This document shows positions 54,247 to 64,000 of a stretch of 64,000 bases of DNA, piece after piece. This stretch comes from Arthrobotrys musiformis (Eukaryota > Ascomycota > Orbiliomycetes > Orbiliales > Orbiliaceae), in the NCBI GenBank assembly GCA_036971715.1, contig JAVHJL010000001.1:1984001-2048000 (forward strand), written 5' to 3'. The position numbers and the translations under genes were made by a program. The notes below the pieces were generated by a model. The model made no database searches and was not told where the DNA came from. It saw nothing but the letters and a program-made list of their open reading frames with translations. How positions within the stretch are numbered: the stretch's first letter is position 1; each line of letters begins with the position of its first letter.

Positions 54247-54339
54247 TGAGGCCCTCCGGACGCACAGTCCTAGCAATGTAGAGCTCGAGATTTGTAAAGT
54301 GGACTATTCACCCCAGTCTAATATCATACAAAAGACAAA

Positions 54340-56136
54340 ATGAAGTCCACCGTTTTGTTAACCACCCTCTCCCTCCTCCTCTCCCCCGCATCCGCGCAGA
54401 CGGAAACATTCGAAGAGCGCTGTGAGGGCCTCACCGAAAGTTTCAGCGCGGCTGATACATCCATCCTCATCGCGGATTATGTAACCCAAGGAACCAACAT
54501 AACGTTCCCGGAGACCATTGCTGCCGGGAATACTTGTTTGAAGTTTATTATTTCCTCGACGGATATGTGCCGTTTGAGGCTTAATGTTAGTACTAGTGAT
54601 ACATCTAGCGTTATTGTGGAGGTTTTCCTGCCCACGGATTGGGAGGCGGAGGGGAAGAGGTTTTTGATGACGGGGAATGGGGGGTTGGGTGGATGTAAGT
54701 ATCTCTAATTAACCATTTGATATTGGTTTATGGATCGATATGGAATACTGGCTGATTTAAATCTCTAGGTATACAATATGCAGACATGACATACGGAACC
54801 TCCCTCGGCTTCGCAGTCGTAGGCCACGATAACGGCCACGCAGGCGACTCAGGCCTCCCATTCCTAAACCGTGCAGAGGTAGTAAAGGACTACGCCTGGC
54901 GGGCACTCTACACCGCCGGTCAAGTCGGAAAATCCGTGGTAAACCACTTCTACCCTTCAAACATAAACAAATCATACTACATAGGATGTTCTTCTGGAGG
55001 ACGTCAGGGTATGAAAGCCGCTCAGGATTTCCCCGAAGAGTACGATGGAATCGTATCCGCCGCCCCGGCGGTGGATTTCCACGCTGTGATCGCTGCCGGT
55101 GGACATGTTTTCAAATCCACCGGTCCTGCCGGGTCGGCTACTCACCTGACGCAGGATCAATGGAACGCAGTTCATCAATTAGTGGTTGCGCAGTGTGATG
55201 GCATCGATGGGGTTTTGGATAATGTCATCGAAGATCCGATGAAGTGTCAGCCCAGGCCTGAGGCCCTCCTCTGCGGTCCCGGTCAGACGTGGGCTTCCGA
55301 TCAGTGTCTTACCGCCGCGCAGGTTTTGACCGTTAGGAAGGTTTATTCACCGATTTATGGGAATGATGGGAAGTTGATTAGTCCGAGGTTGAATCCTCTT
55401 ACTAAAGAGTTTGTGGGATACCGCGCTATGTATGGCGGTGTGGCGAGTTATATTACTGAAGGGTGGTATAAGTAAGTTCCGTCTTTCTATGATATTAGCA
55501 CAAACAAACGCCCGGAATCCCAAACTGGATATATATACTGCTGTGATATAACCATAGCTGACGAGATAATTCACCAGATACGCCCTCTACAACGACCCAA
55601 CTTGGACCGTTCAAAACGACTTCAACTGGAACGTAGTAGACCACGACTTCCAACAAGACCTCTACGGCGTGGGCACGGACAAAACAGACCTCACCGACGC
55701 CAAAAACAATAACACCAGAATCCTCATGTACCACGGTCTAGCGGACTGTCTGATATCTTCTGAAAACAGTTATAGGTACTACGAGAGGGTATCGAGGGAT
55801 ATGGGTTTACCATCCGACGACCTCGATGAATTTTATAGATTCTTCCCTATTTCGGGCTTGGATCATTGTACCGGTGGCGATGGCGCTGGGTTTGTGGGCG
55901 GGTCGGTGCAGTATAGTACTCCCGGGGCGTTGAATGTTGACCCGGCGGATAGTGTGCTCATGACTATGGTGAAGTGGGTTGAGCAGGGGATCGCGCCTGA
56001 GACTTTGACGGGGAGGAAGTTGGTTGGAGGTGTTGTTACGGGTGCTCGAGCGCATTGCAAGCATCCGTTGAAGACGACGTATAAGGGCACCGGTGATCCA
56101 AACCTTGCCTCGAGCTGGGAGTGTAAGACTGCTTAG
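54340..56136 (+). CDS. Secreted tannase/feruloyl esterase family enzyme
   Basis: The model has 538 residues in three exons (54340-54694, 54769-55471, 55578-56136; introns of 74 and 106 nt). Residues 1-19 are a signal peptide (MKSTVLLTTLSLLLSPASA). The alpha/beta hydrolase core shows FLMTGNGGLGGCIQYADM, GTSLGFAVVGHDNGHAG, and the nucleophile motif YYIGCSSGGRQGMKAA with C192-S193. The rest of the catalytic set is D409 in HGLADCLI and H449-C450 in SGLDHCTGG, giving the CS-D-HC arrangement of this family, in which a disulfide holds Ser and His together. VDNVIEDPxxC-like sequence (GVLDNVIEDPMKC) marks the calcium-binding lid region. Such enzymes release ferulic or gallic acid from plant polymers or tannins. 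It is likely secreted on plant substrates. Confidence 0.92.
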
Positions 56137-56388
56137 CCATTTCACAAACATAATAATGTAATATAATAGGAGAGGAAATCCCATAACCCTTCACAGGACT
56201 TTACGGAATCAATAGCGGCGCAGTTTGGAGTGAAAAGTCATGTTGTTACAGCATTGTCGTTTCTCGAACGATTAAAAGCTATAAAACTCTTCCCTCGCGA
56301 GAGCGGATATTAGAAATTATGGCTAAAACGCTATGCAACAAGCTTCAAAAACCAACTTTTCTTTTCACCCTTTTCCTTTTTTTTGTGT

Positions 56389-57744
56389 TCAATCGTGTGT
56401 CATATTGACTTCATATCCCGCCTTGACACCTTTCTTCCTCTGCCGCTCCTCAAACCTCTCCCTCGCAGCCACGATTCTATCAACGATAGTCCCCGCGTTC
56501 ACACTCGAAAACTCATGCTCATTGATCTCGTAAAAGATCCCCATTTCCTTCGCATCAGCGTACGGATCACCTTCTGACGGCATGAAAGCCGTAGGGCCGT
56601 GGTAAACACCCTGAACCTTGGCATCGATATTTTCAGCGATGATGTTCAAGAAATCTATCGAAGGCGAAAACGGCGCATCGAGGATTACGGCACTGATGTA
56701 CCGGCATTGTAGTACACATAGCGACCGCTCCAGGGAGTTCATAATCGGGTAATTCAATCCTTTCTTCTCGTTGATAGTGTAGTCATCGTGAATACCGGCG
56801 ATAACATACGGCGGAGGCCTGTCGGGATGGTTCTTCTTCTCTGTTTCAACTACCTGTCTCAAAAATTCGATCTGTCCCGAAGAAAATAGGTCGAACCCGC
56901 CGTCGACGTAGATCACCCTTTGTTCTTCATCCGGATCGATACCAGCGATTAATTCCCTAAGCCCAGGATTTTTTGACGGTTCGTACGCCCAGACCACACT
57001 ACCCGGCGCCAGTCCCGTGGAATCAGTGGCGTACATTTGGAAGCGGTTCATCGTTTCGGCATCGGTTTCTATGAGAGACGTGATGCTTTTGATATAATGC
57101 TGCTTCGTGCACAGTAACATGCGTCCAACCAAGTCGGTAGTAGAGATCCCAGGGGTTCGTTTGACAATCTTAAACCGGTCTTCAGCCTTAACGAGGCGAT
57201 AACAATCGTTTCCGTCGGCATCGGTGGTGACATCGTCGCCGTGAACAACGAATTGACATCCGAAGTGGTTCAACCAGGGGATTTGAGTAACATATGGAGC
57301 GTAGGGAACCGATAGATCGGACCATTTGCAAGCATCCACGGCGGAAACTCTGCACATTGCAGGGATCATTATTAGCGGCCGAAAAACCAAAACCTCCTTT
57401 TCTTCTTCTCCCTTTTCTTCGCTTTTTTTTGTGGTTTAGTTTGAGAGGTACCGTTCTTTGAGGTTCATTACTGTGGGGCCTTTGTTCGCCGTGATTTCCT
57501 CGTCGGAGTGGATGCCGACTACGAGGTGCTTCCCCAGCTGTTTTGCCTGTAACATTGCACCGGCGTGTCCTGTATATTTTATCGCCTCGGTCAGTTCCCC
57601 TCCGGCCACATACGCACATGCTATCGATTCCTTTTCATAGCTGCTCGAGCTTAACGTACCATGATGACTAAAGTCGAAGCATCCGTCGACCCAGATTCGG
57701 TCGTCGGATAGCGGGATAGGCGTGGTATCCGGGAGATCTGACAT
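56389..57744 (-). CDS. ECT1: Ethanolamine-phosphate cytidylyltransferase
   Basis: The model has 387 residues in three exons (57744-57660, 57569-57452, 57349-56389; introns of 90 and 102 nt). It makes CDP-ethanolamine from CTP and phosphoethanolamine in the Kennedy pathway for phosphatidylethanolamine. Two nucleotidyltransferase domains are present. The first has RIWVDGCFDFSHHGHAGAML with the H-x-G-H motif formed across the first splice junction, VVGIHSDEEITANKGPTVMN and the KxExR-like NLKERVSAVDACKW. The second has VIYVDGGFDLFSSGQIEFLR, YVIAGIHDDYTINEKKGLNYP and NSLERSLCVLQCRYISAVIL; its motif is S-S-G-Q in place of H-x-G-H, so this half is probably not catalytic. GDDVTTDADGNDCY lies in the linker of the first domain. 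There is no membrane segment or signal peptide. It is divergent from the RBR ligase gene. Confidence 0.92.
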
Positions 57745-58474
57745 TTTTGGTCTGCCAATGAAGCCGTCGTGAAGTGGGTTTGGTCAGGAACGGGAACAGC
57801 TTCGAAAAGGGTCTCAGAAGGACTATAAAACGGTTGGGGACAATCGATAGCTTAGCCGACTGGTCGCTGGGCGTGGAAGGTTAGCTTCCGATCCCTGTCG
57901 GTTTTCCTAATGCGGAGCTGCCAAAATACCACAGGCAACGCAGTTCTGGTGAAAATTGCAAGGGCTGGGGATGGGGTTTATTCCTGGGAATGAAGTTGGC
58001 TGAATTAATTCTGGATTATATTCCCCGGGCTCCTTGTTTATACTGGCCCCTGTGCCGGTCGTGTTCTATTCGTACGCATATAAGGTTGATATAATTTCAG
58101 CCCTGGGCTTACTGTACGGGGCCAACCGGCCGTGGGACCGGGGTCCTCAAATGTTGCCTGAAATGTCAAATCGAAGGGGAAAAACCGGTGCAACCGAGCA
58201 CTGAACCTGCACCAGGTCTATATATGGCCAGATTAACGATATTGTAATATACTGCGAGTCCACTACCTGTACAGGGCTGACCTTTATCAATCAAACGCAC
58301 GGGCGCCTGCGGGAGATATCTATCGACAGTTTTTTTTTTTTGAATTGAATTGAGACAGCGCATTTACCTATGCAGCCGTATATCCCCACAGGTGGGATAG
58401 AAGCATCTCCTCTAAGATATATTTATCGTTTATAAGCCTTGTAATATATTATTTCGACTCAGTCGCGCGACGTC
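57745..58474. other. Divergent intergenic region
   Basis: This 730 bp stretch supplies the promoters of the ECT1 and RBR ligase genes. A T run of about 12 nt lies near 58330. No gene or clear regulatory site is recognised. Confidence 0.45.
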
Positions 58475-60086
58475 ATGGCTCAAGTCCACATCCCCACCGC
58501 CGGCCCCTCCCGATCCCGCCGATTCAATCCAATCCCCGACCCAGTAGTTCCAGACGTCGAAGCCGACCCTGTCTCAGACGACCTCCTCCTAGCCCTCACC
58601 CTCCAGCTCGAAGAACTAGACATAGAATCCCAAACCCGCAAGGGCAAAGGACGAGTCGGAGAAGTCTCAGACCGCCATGTAGCCCTCCAAGACTACAAAG
58701 ACCTCCTCCAATCCATGTCCCAAATCCAAGCGGACCAACGCATGGCGAAAAGCATCGCCGACGCCGTCCTCCACGACTCCGCCGCGCTCGATGAGTTTAC
58801 TGCTATGGAGGCTGCGGCGGTTAGGGATCACGAACAGGCGGTACGGATGCAGGAGCAATTACGCGAAGAGGCGTTACGGGTGGAGAATAATCGACAAATT
58901 ATCCCGACACGCCGTACACGGAGCGCATTCACATCTACTGCCGCGCCGTCATCGTATTCTCGAAGCCTCAGAGGCGGTGGCGGGGACTACGATGATCTGG
59001 AATCCGTGTCGGCATATACGGACTACGAGCCCCAAACACGCTTCCCGAATTACACCATCGACGATGATCTAGAAAGTACCTACAGCAGCAATAGAGGATC
59101 CACATCAAGACGTCTACCAGTGCAGGCAAGCAATATGAAATACCACACCGGTCCCAGAGTCGAATGCAGCATCTGTTTCGACAGAGTACCTCAAAGCAAT
59201 TCCGCGAAATGTCCCTGCAAACACATCTACTGCCGCGACTGCCTGCGTAACTACGTCTTCAGAGCGATGAAAGACGAATCCCTCTACCCCCTCAAATGCT
59301 GCAAAATCGAAGTCCCCAGCAACGTCATCGCTACGATCTTAACACCAGCGGAATATAAGCGCTATCAAGACACGGCGGTGGAGTACTCTACCTCCAATAG
59401 AGTATACTGCCCCAACAAGAATTGTTTACAGTTCATCCCGCCGGAGTCTGTAAATGATGTAGGGAACTTTGCGGTTTGTGAGCATTGTTCAGCGATTGCT
59501 TGCACAAAGTGCAAGAATATGTGGCACGGAGGGGCTTGTAAAGTTGATTTCGACCTTATAGCCGCGACAGCGACAGCTAGACAGGAGGGATGGAGGCAAT
59601 GTTACAATTGTAATAGAATGATCGAGTTGAGCGGTGGTTGTCACCACATGACGTACGTTACCTTCCTCCTTCCCCCAACTTCAATACATACATCCCAAAC
59701 CCGCCGTACTAATTCAGGGATCGTTTATAAAAAGCTGCCACTGCAAAGCCGAATTCTGCTACGTCTGTGGCGTTCAATGGAAAAACTGCGAATGCCCGTT
59801 ATTCGAAGAACGTCGACTCTATGCCGACGCCGTGGCAAGGGTAGACGAAGCCGCTCCACGACCTCTCGCCCCGGTGGTCCGCAATAACATGATCTTTCAA
59901 GCCCAACGGCAAATCCGTGAAAACCTTGCCTGCGAACATCCGCAGAGGTTTCACAAGGTCACGGAGCGGAAGCCGGATGGGTATACCTGTAGCGTATGCC
60001 GTGCTAGACATTGGAAGTATATTTTTACGTGCCGACATTGTGGGATTGAGGTGTGCGAGGAGTGTAGGCGGTTTAGGATGGTTTAA
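58475..60086 (+). CDS. RBR (RING-IBR-RING) E3 ubiquitin ligase
   Basis: The model has 509 residues in two exons (58475-59652 and 59735-60086; 82 nt intron). RING1 starts at about 231 (ECSICFDRVPQSNSAKCPCK, HIYCRDCLRNYV), the IBR follows (YCPNKNCLQFIPPE...CEHCSAIACTKCKNMWHGG), then RING2 (CYNCNRMIELSGGCHHMTCH, CKAEFCYVCG). The intron sits inside RING2, and the expected catalytic cysteine (C394 in HHMTC) is the second codon of exon 2. The acceptor at 59734 (AAAAAG) was chosen because it restores the RING2 spacing; the more obvious CAG at 59717 would break frame. The N-terminal 220 residues are acidic and coiled-coil-like, and a further cysteine-rich zinc-binding tail (CSVCRARHWKYIFTCRHCG) closes the protein. 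Such ligases transfer ubiquitin through a cysteine thioester. The substrate is unknown. Confidence 0.9.
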
Positions 60087-60300
60087 ACTGTTGTATCTTT
60101 GCTCAATTATGTTGTTAAACTATAGCGGTTACGTCACTTAATGCTACGAATTCTACCAGTGAGAAAGAACTTTTTTTAAAGGTCATTAATATATTATCAA
60201 TTCTTCTAAAAAAAAATACTACCATACAGGCATCAGGCATCAATCTTTAAGGGCATTCTTCTACATGTAACAAAAAAAATCTTCAAGGGCTAACAATCAT

Positions 60301-61560
60301 TTAGACGGTGGTTCCGGGAACGGTTCCGACTGGGACGGTGCCGACGGGGACAGTGCCAACTGGGACGGTACCGACTGGGACGGTACCGACTGGAACAGTC
60401 GCAGCTGGAGCAGTAGCTACTGGAGCGACTGGAAGAACAGCTGCAGGGGCAGTGGCGACTGGGGCAACTGGGACGGTACCGGTACCAGCAGTGGCAATGG
60501 TTGGCATTTGGCCGTTGAACAGCTGACCCCAGTATTGGTCGAGCTGGGCGGCGATCTGCTGGTTGAGTGGTTGACCGTTCTGGCCACCGACCTGGAGCTC
60601 AAGGGCTCGGAGAGCATCGAAAGTAGCATCCGGGACAGTTTGGACGAATTGGATGAGCTGGGCTGGAGCTCCACCCTGGGTCATGTCCTGGATGGTGTAG
60701 GCCTTGAGTTCAGCACCGGTGGCTGGGAGTGGTGGGACGGAACCGGCTGGGAGCTGTCCGGTGGTTGGAACAGTTCCAGTAGTTGGGAGCTGCTGGACCT
60801 GTCGGGCCTCCTTGCGGCCAAACTCACGCTTGACCTTCTTGCCCACGGCGAAGTTCTGGCGGACGGGAACGGAGCCTCCAACCTGGGGGGTAGTCTGGAT
60901 TGGCTGGGTCTGCTGCTGGGGGACGGTTCCGACAGTGCCGGCGGAAGGAATAGTACCAACCGCTGGGGCATTGGGGTCAACTCCGGGAATACCATCAGTG
61001 ACACCAGGAATGTTTGGAATCTTGCCAGCTTGGAGCTGGATGATAACGGTATCAAGCTGGCTAAGCGGCAACTTGGTGATGTTGTCGAAGGTGGCATCCG
61101 GGGCATTCCTGATCTTAGTCATGGTATCTGCGGGGATTCCGAGGGGCTCCAAGAAGGAGAGGACCAACTCCTTTGGTGGGATACCAGGGATGGTGGGGAT
61201 TTTACCCTCTTCAAGGGCACCAACGACATTCTGCATGTCATTTGGTGGGAGCTGCATGATACGAGCAACAAGAGCATCATCGGCAGTCTCGACGAAGTCG
61301 ATGATTCTCTTGGGGGCCTGCTTTTGGACGAGGTAGTTGGTGACCAACTTCTTCAAACCGCCGGAGTCTTGACGCTTGTGAAGGTACTCAACAAGCGGGT
61401 TATTGTGGCGGGCGACGAGGACTGGGGCCCCGACGACACCGACTGGGCCGGCATGAGCGAGGTCGGCAGTAGTAGCACGGCGGGCATTGCGGTCAGCAAT
61501 GGGAGCACCGGAGGCAACGAAAGCAAGGACAGCGGCAACGAGGATAGCAGAGACCTTCAT
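60301..61560 (-). CDS. Secreted protein with three homologous helical units and GTVPV repeats
   Basis: This intronless gene encodes 419 residues. It starts with a signal peptide (MKVSAILVAAVLAFVASGAP) and a propeptide that ends at a Kex2-like HKR (63). Three units of one unknown domain follow, at about 70-122, 129-182 and 286-352. They share hydrophobic heptads and the pattern F/I-x(3)-P/A-D-A/D-x-F/V, with endings EEGKIP, QAGKIP and NGQMP; units 2 and 3 both contain PDATFD. Between units 2 and 3 lies a Pro/Thr/Gln linker with another KR (245). The C-terminus is a Pro/Val/Ala-rich tail ending in five GTVPV units. No cysteine or known catalytic motif is seen. Codon use strongly favours C-ending codons, more than in its neighbours, which suggests high expression. 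It could be a wall, matrix or adhesive protein; the function is unknown. Confidence 0.72.
   Translation of the reverse strand: MKVSAILVAAVLAFVASGAPIADRNARRATTADLAHAGPVGVVGAPVLVARHNNPLVEYLHKRQDSGGLKKLVTNYLVQKQAPKRIIDFVETADDALVARIMQLPPNDMQNVVGALEEGKIPTIPGIPPKELVLSFLEPLGIPADTMTKIRNAPDATFDNITKLPLSQLDTVIIQLQAGKIPNIPGVTDGIPGVDPNAPAVGTIPSAGTVGTVPQQQTQPIQTTPQVGGSVPVRQNFAVGKKVKREFGRKEARQVQQLPTTGTVPTTGQLPAGSVPPLPATGAELKAYTIQDMTQGGAPAQLIQFVQTVPDATFDALRALELQVGGQNGQPLNQQIAAQLDQYWGQLFNGQMPTIATAGTGTVPVAPVATAPAAVLPVAPVATAPAATVPVGTVPVGTVPVGTVPVGTVPVGTVPGTTV
60316..60396 (-). repeat. Tandem 15 bp repeats coding GTVPV
   Basis: Five to six near-perfect 15 bp units at the 3' end of the gene encode GTVPV. Such arrays change length easily by slippage. 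Confidence 0.8.
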
Positions 61561-63484
61561 TTTGAGTGATTGAAAGAGGTATATAAAAAAATTTATATAA
61601 AAAAATTAAGAGAAGATTAAGAAGAGAGTGTAGAAAGATGCCGTAAGATTATTCGAAAAGACGAGAAAGAAAGATGCCGTGAATCGAAACTGAGAAGTAG
61701 TTCGTAATAGAAAAAAATGAAAATATAGAAATGAGGTTTAGAAAAAGGACCAGCCTAGATCAACCTACCAGAGGCGATGTGAAAAGAAGAAGAAGGAAAA
61801 GTGTTTTGGGGTTTTCGATACTTGAGTTTTCTGATGAGACTGAAGAGGAAAGGAAAAAAGAAGAATCGGTCTGTGGGAAACGGGCCTTATATATTTGCCA
61901 GAACCACAGAAAATTTGGCAATTGGCAACTATGTCGATTCCAGATAGCCCTATAATCCCAAGAGTACTATTGCCTTAGCGCGGGGTCGTGCAGCTCGAAC
62001 TGGGAAGCGGTCTCATGGCAGAACCGTTGGCAGACGGAGAAAAGGGCAGTGTGGCTGTACGTTAATTTGCGTTGTGTGTCATTTCAGAGTAACCTGTTGC
62101 GAAACAAAGCCATGCCTCCTCGTGCCCCCTCGACGCAGAGTGAGGCCAGCGGCGCCCTATCGGAGGGCCGCACAGTGAGGCTAGTGCCCAGAAGGGCCTG
62201 GAAGACAAGGTTTTACCCGAGCACAAGAGGCATGAAACAGGAAGTTTCCCATGATGCAATGCGGAGTGCAAAATCTGTGTTTTCCCTGCCACACTGTCGA
62301 GCACTAATATAAGCTAATGTTGTTTGGGGTGAATATGCGATATCTTGCCGACATTGGCAGGTTGTCCCGATATAGATTTGATACCACCTCGATCAATTGG
62401 ACTCGGGGCTGGTACAGCACAGTATTCTCGGACTATGCCTTGCCGTAATTTCCATGTTTCCCTCCTGCAACGGAGACTTCGCAGTTATTGGCTGAACTGC
62501 TTGGAAATAAAATAAAAAATAGTTCCCTAAAGTAGCAACTTTTACTAAAGAGAGTAAGAAATTATATTCAACTAGGCCTATTCGTTTGGTGGAATTGCGA
62601 GAGCCAAGAACGCATGCATAGACACAGCTGGCTAACGGCTCTCTCGCAAAAGAAATAGATTACAGTCGATTAATACTGCTAGGCTACTATTACTTAGCTC
62701 TAGGCGAGGATTCGAAGCTGAAGGAATCATAGAGAAAGGGCTTTTCCAGGCGGCCAAGTGCGGCATATACTTTCCCTCCAGCTAGGGTCGACTAATCCTA
62801 ATTACAGATTTATCACACCATGACAGATCGAGTATCTCGACGCACGATCGTACGACTGGGGAAACGGGTGTCGTGGCACAAAATATTGTCAGTAACATGT
62901 TCCGATTATGCGACAAGCCCAGATTGATTTGCAATTCCCATCAATTGATTCACAGTTTGAAAAGGAATGGGATATCTAAAAATATATGTAAAACGGCCTC
63001 GGAAAGCTGGGATGGGAGGAAAGGGGAAACAGGTCTCAGGAATCGCATGTACGATAAATCATGAAGTGATTGCAGCTAGAGCTGTCAAGTCTCATAATTT
63101 TTAATCATGCAGCTTAATTTGAAACCTCCGGTTTGGAGCCATGGAGATTCCTCCAGCCGCGGGTCTCAGTTTATCAGAGGCACTTTACTTGTCTCGAAAC
63201 CTCAGCTACTAATTGCCTCCAAACAATTTATTTGGATAAAGTAATTTGAATTGAGAATCTGGAAGGGAAAATAGTAATACAAAGAAGACAAAGCAATCAA
63301 AAGAAAGAAATCAAAAGAAATCAACAGAAGGCAAAGGGAATAATAAAAATCGCTAATAACCACTGGTCATAAAATATATACATCAGAACATAGCCTAGTC
63401 TGTCAAAGGCTGGTCAGAAAAACATGATCATAGGATCATATACGTGAAGAATGTAAATGAATATCCTTATCTCAAAGGAAAAGA
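61561..63484. other. Intergenic region
   Basis: This 1.9 kb gap holds the promoter of the triplicated-domain protein, with purine-rich stretches in its first 300 bp and around 63270-63340, and the 3' flank of the edge gene. Frames at 61731-61955, 62049-62312 and 62873-63064 have no features. Nothing else is recognised. Confidence 0.45.
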
Positions 63485-64000
63485 TCAGTTATATGATGTA
63501 GCACCTGTAGAGTCACCATAGCCTCCAGAGCCTCCGTAGGAATACTCGTTAGCAACTGCGGCGGGAGTGTTTGTCGAATACCCATAATTGTCAACCGCTG
63601 TGGGTGTACCAGCTGAAGACTCATATGCAGCTGTCGGAGCTGAAGACTCATATGCAGCTGTCGGAGCTGAAGACTCATATGCAGCTGTCGGAGCTGAATA
63701 CTCGTATCCATCTGTAGGAATATCCGTCGGTACGGCCGAAGACGATGTCCCTGTCGAAATAGCTTGGGAAGAAGTGCTTGTCGACGAGCTCGCTGGTGAA
63801 GAAGTTGAGGTGCTAGTTACTTCCTTGGGGCCAACGCTAGTAGGTATTTGCGAGCTAGCGGATGAAGTTTCCGTGCAAATCGTAGTCGTTTTGGCACTGG
63901 AGGATGTCCTAGTTATGGTCTTGGTAACCGGGGGCTTTCGAGCCTTAGGAGGGACATATCCGTCTAGTAGCCTTGTTAGTCTACATTGCTGCCACAACGA
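63485..64000 (-). CDS. Surface/wall protein C-terminal part, cut by window end
   Basis: The last 170 or so codons of a minus-strand gene run to the window edge, so the start lies outside. The visible part is Ser/Thr-rich and probably O-glycosylated, with TKTITRTSSSAKTTT and STSTSSPASSS. Then come four APTAAYESS-type units and a Tyr/Gly/Ser-rich end (YSYGGSGGYGDSTGATSYN). No GPI signal is seen at the C-terminus. The stretch near 63962-63990 contains CTAAC followed by CTACTAG, so an intron acceptor may lie there, and the first 12 or so codons at the edge could be intronic. No family is recognised; the composition is that of fungal extracellular proteins. Confidence 0.6.
   Translation of the reverse strand, partial: SLWQQCRLTRLLDGYVPPKARKPPVTKTITRTSSSAKTTTICTETSSASSQIPTSVGPKEVTSTSTSSPASSSTSTSSQAISTGTSSSAVPTDIPTDGYEYSAPTAAYESSAPTAAYESSAPTAAYESSAGTPTAVDNYGYSTNTPAAVANEYSYGGSGGYGDSTGATSYN
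63611..63718 (-). repeat. 27 bp tandem repeat array in the edge gene
   Basis: Three perfect 27 bp copies (63611-63637, 63638-63664, 63665-63691) are followed by one diverged copy (63692-63718). They code for the APTAAYESS units. Identity of the three copies implies recent expansion. Confidence 0.85.

Larger units (their letters stand above)
52006..54339. other. Large intergenic region with poly(T)-tailed element
   Basis: This 2.3 kb divergent gap lies between the ankyrin-type and tannase genes. It contains a retroposon-like block with a 41 nt T run (listed separately) and the tannase TATA box. Other short frames (52122-52438, 53298-53583) have no features. Confidence 0.45.

Noticed and set aside
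60508..61569. Plus-strand open frame of 353 codons opposite the triplicated-domain gene
   Set aside because: It is the antisense shadow of a C-rich coding strand; the minus frame has the signal peptide and internal domain repeats.

Overview
The window is nuclear DNA of a filamentous ascomycete (Pezizomycotina type). Nearly every multi-exon gene is split by short GT-AG introns of 44 to 116 nt, several with a visible CTAAC-type branch point. The protein families are typical of these fungi: Zn2Cys6 regulator, RTA1 membrane protein, DUF7730 protein, tannase, fungal P450, and KR-processed secreted proteins. I cannot name the genus or class from sequence alone. I see no viral, plasmid or bacterial segment, no complete tRNA or rRNA and no CRISPR array.

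Layout. 1-11 kb: a Zn2Cys6 regulator (-), a non-secreted GH5 beta-glucanase-like enzyme (-), a mitochondrial citrate lyase beta-like (CLYBL-type) enzyme (-) that shares a 143 bp divergent promoter with a GH18 chitinase-like enzyme (+), and a CPA2-type cation/proton antiporter (+). 12-18 kb: a cytochrome P450 (+), an RTA1-type seven-helix protein (+) and a catalase-like haem protein (-), which may act together on lipids or lipophilic compounds. 19-25.6 kb: three genes for exported products on the minus strand (an 84-residue Kex2-type peptide precursor, an 837-residue Kex2-site-rich polyprotein-like product, and a single-pass surface protein). 28-35 kb: a DUF7730 protein, an alpha/beta hydrolase and an aldo-keto reductase (all +). 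37-44 kb: a DUF4215 membrane protein (+) and two secreted Thr/Val-rich proteins (+ and -). 45-52 kb: a type II DnaJ chaperone (-) with a perfect four-box heat-shock element upstream, a GW/WG-repeat low-complexity protein (+), and an F-box-like ankyrin-type protein (-). 54-64 kb: a secreted tannase/feruloyl esterase (+), ethanolamine-phosphate cytidylyltransferase (-), an RBR ubiquitin ligase (+), a secreted protein with a triplicated domain (-), and the 3' part of a repeat-rich surface protein (-) cut by the window end.

The splice models were worked out by hand from frame, splice signals and family conservation. Where I give residue numbers they follow those models. The main theme is a high density of secreted proteins without recognised domains but with dibasic KR sites and internal repeats. 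The best candidates for something undescribed are the 837-residue polyprotein-like gene (20123-22636), the triplicated-domain secreted protein (60301-61560), the GW-repeat protein (48566-49960) and the DUF4215 receptor-like protein (37106-39285). A tRNA-like structured element at 42934-42998 and a poly(T)-tailed retroposon-like block at 52591-52812 are the main non-coding oddities.
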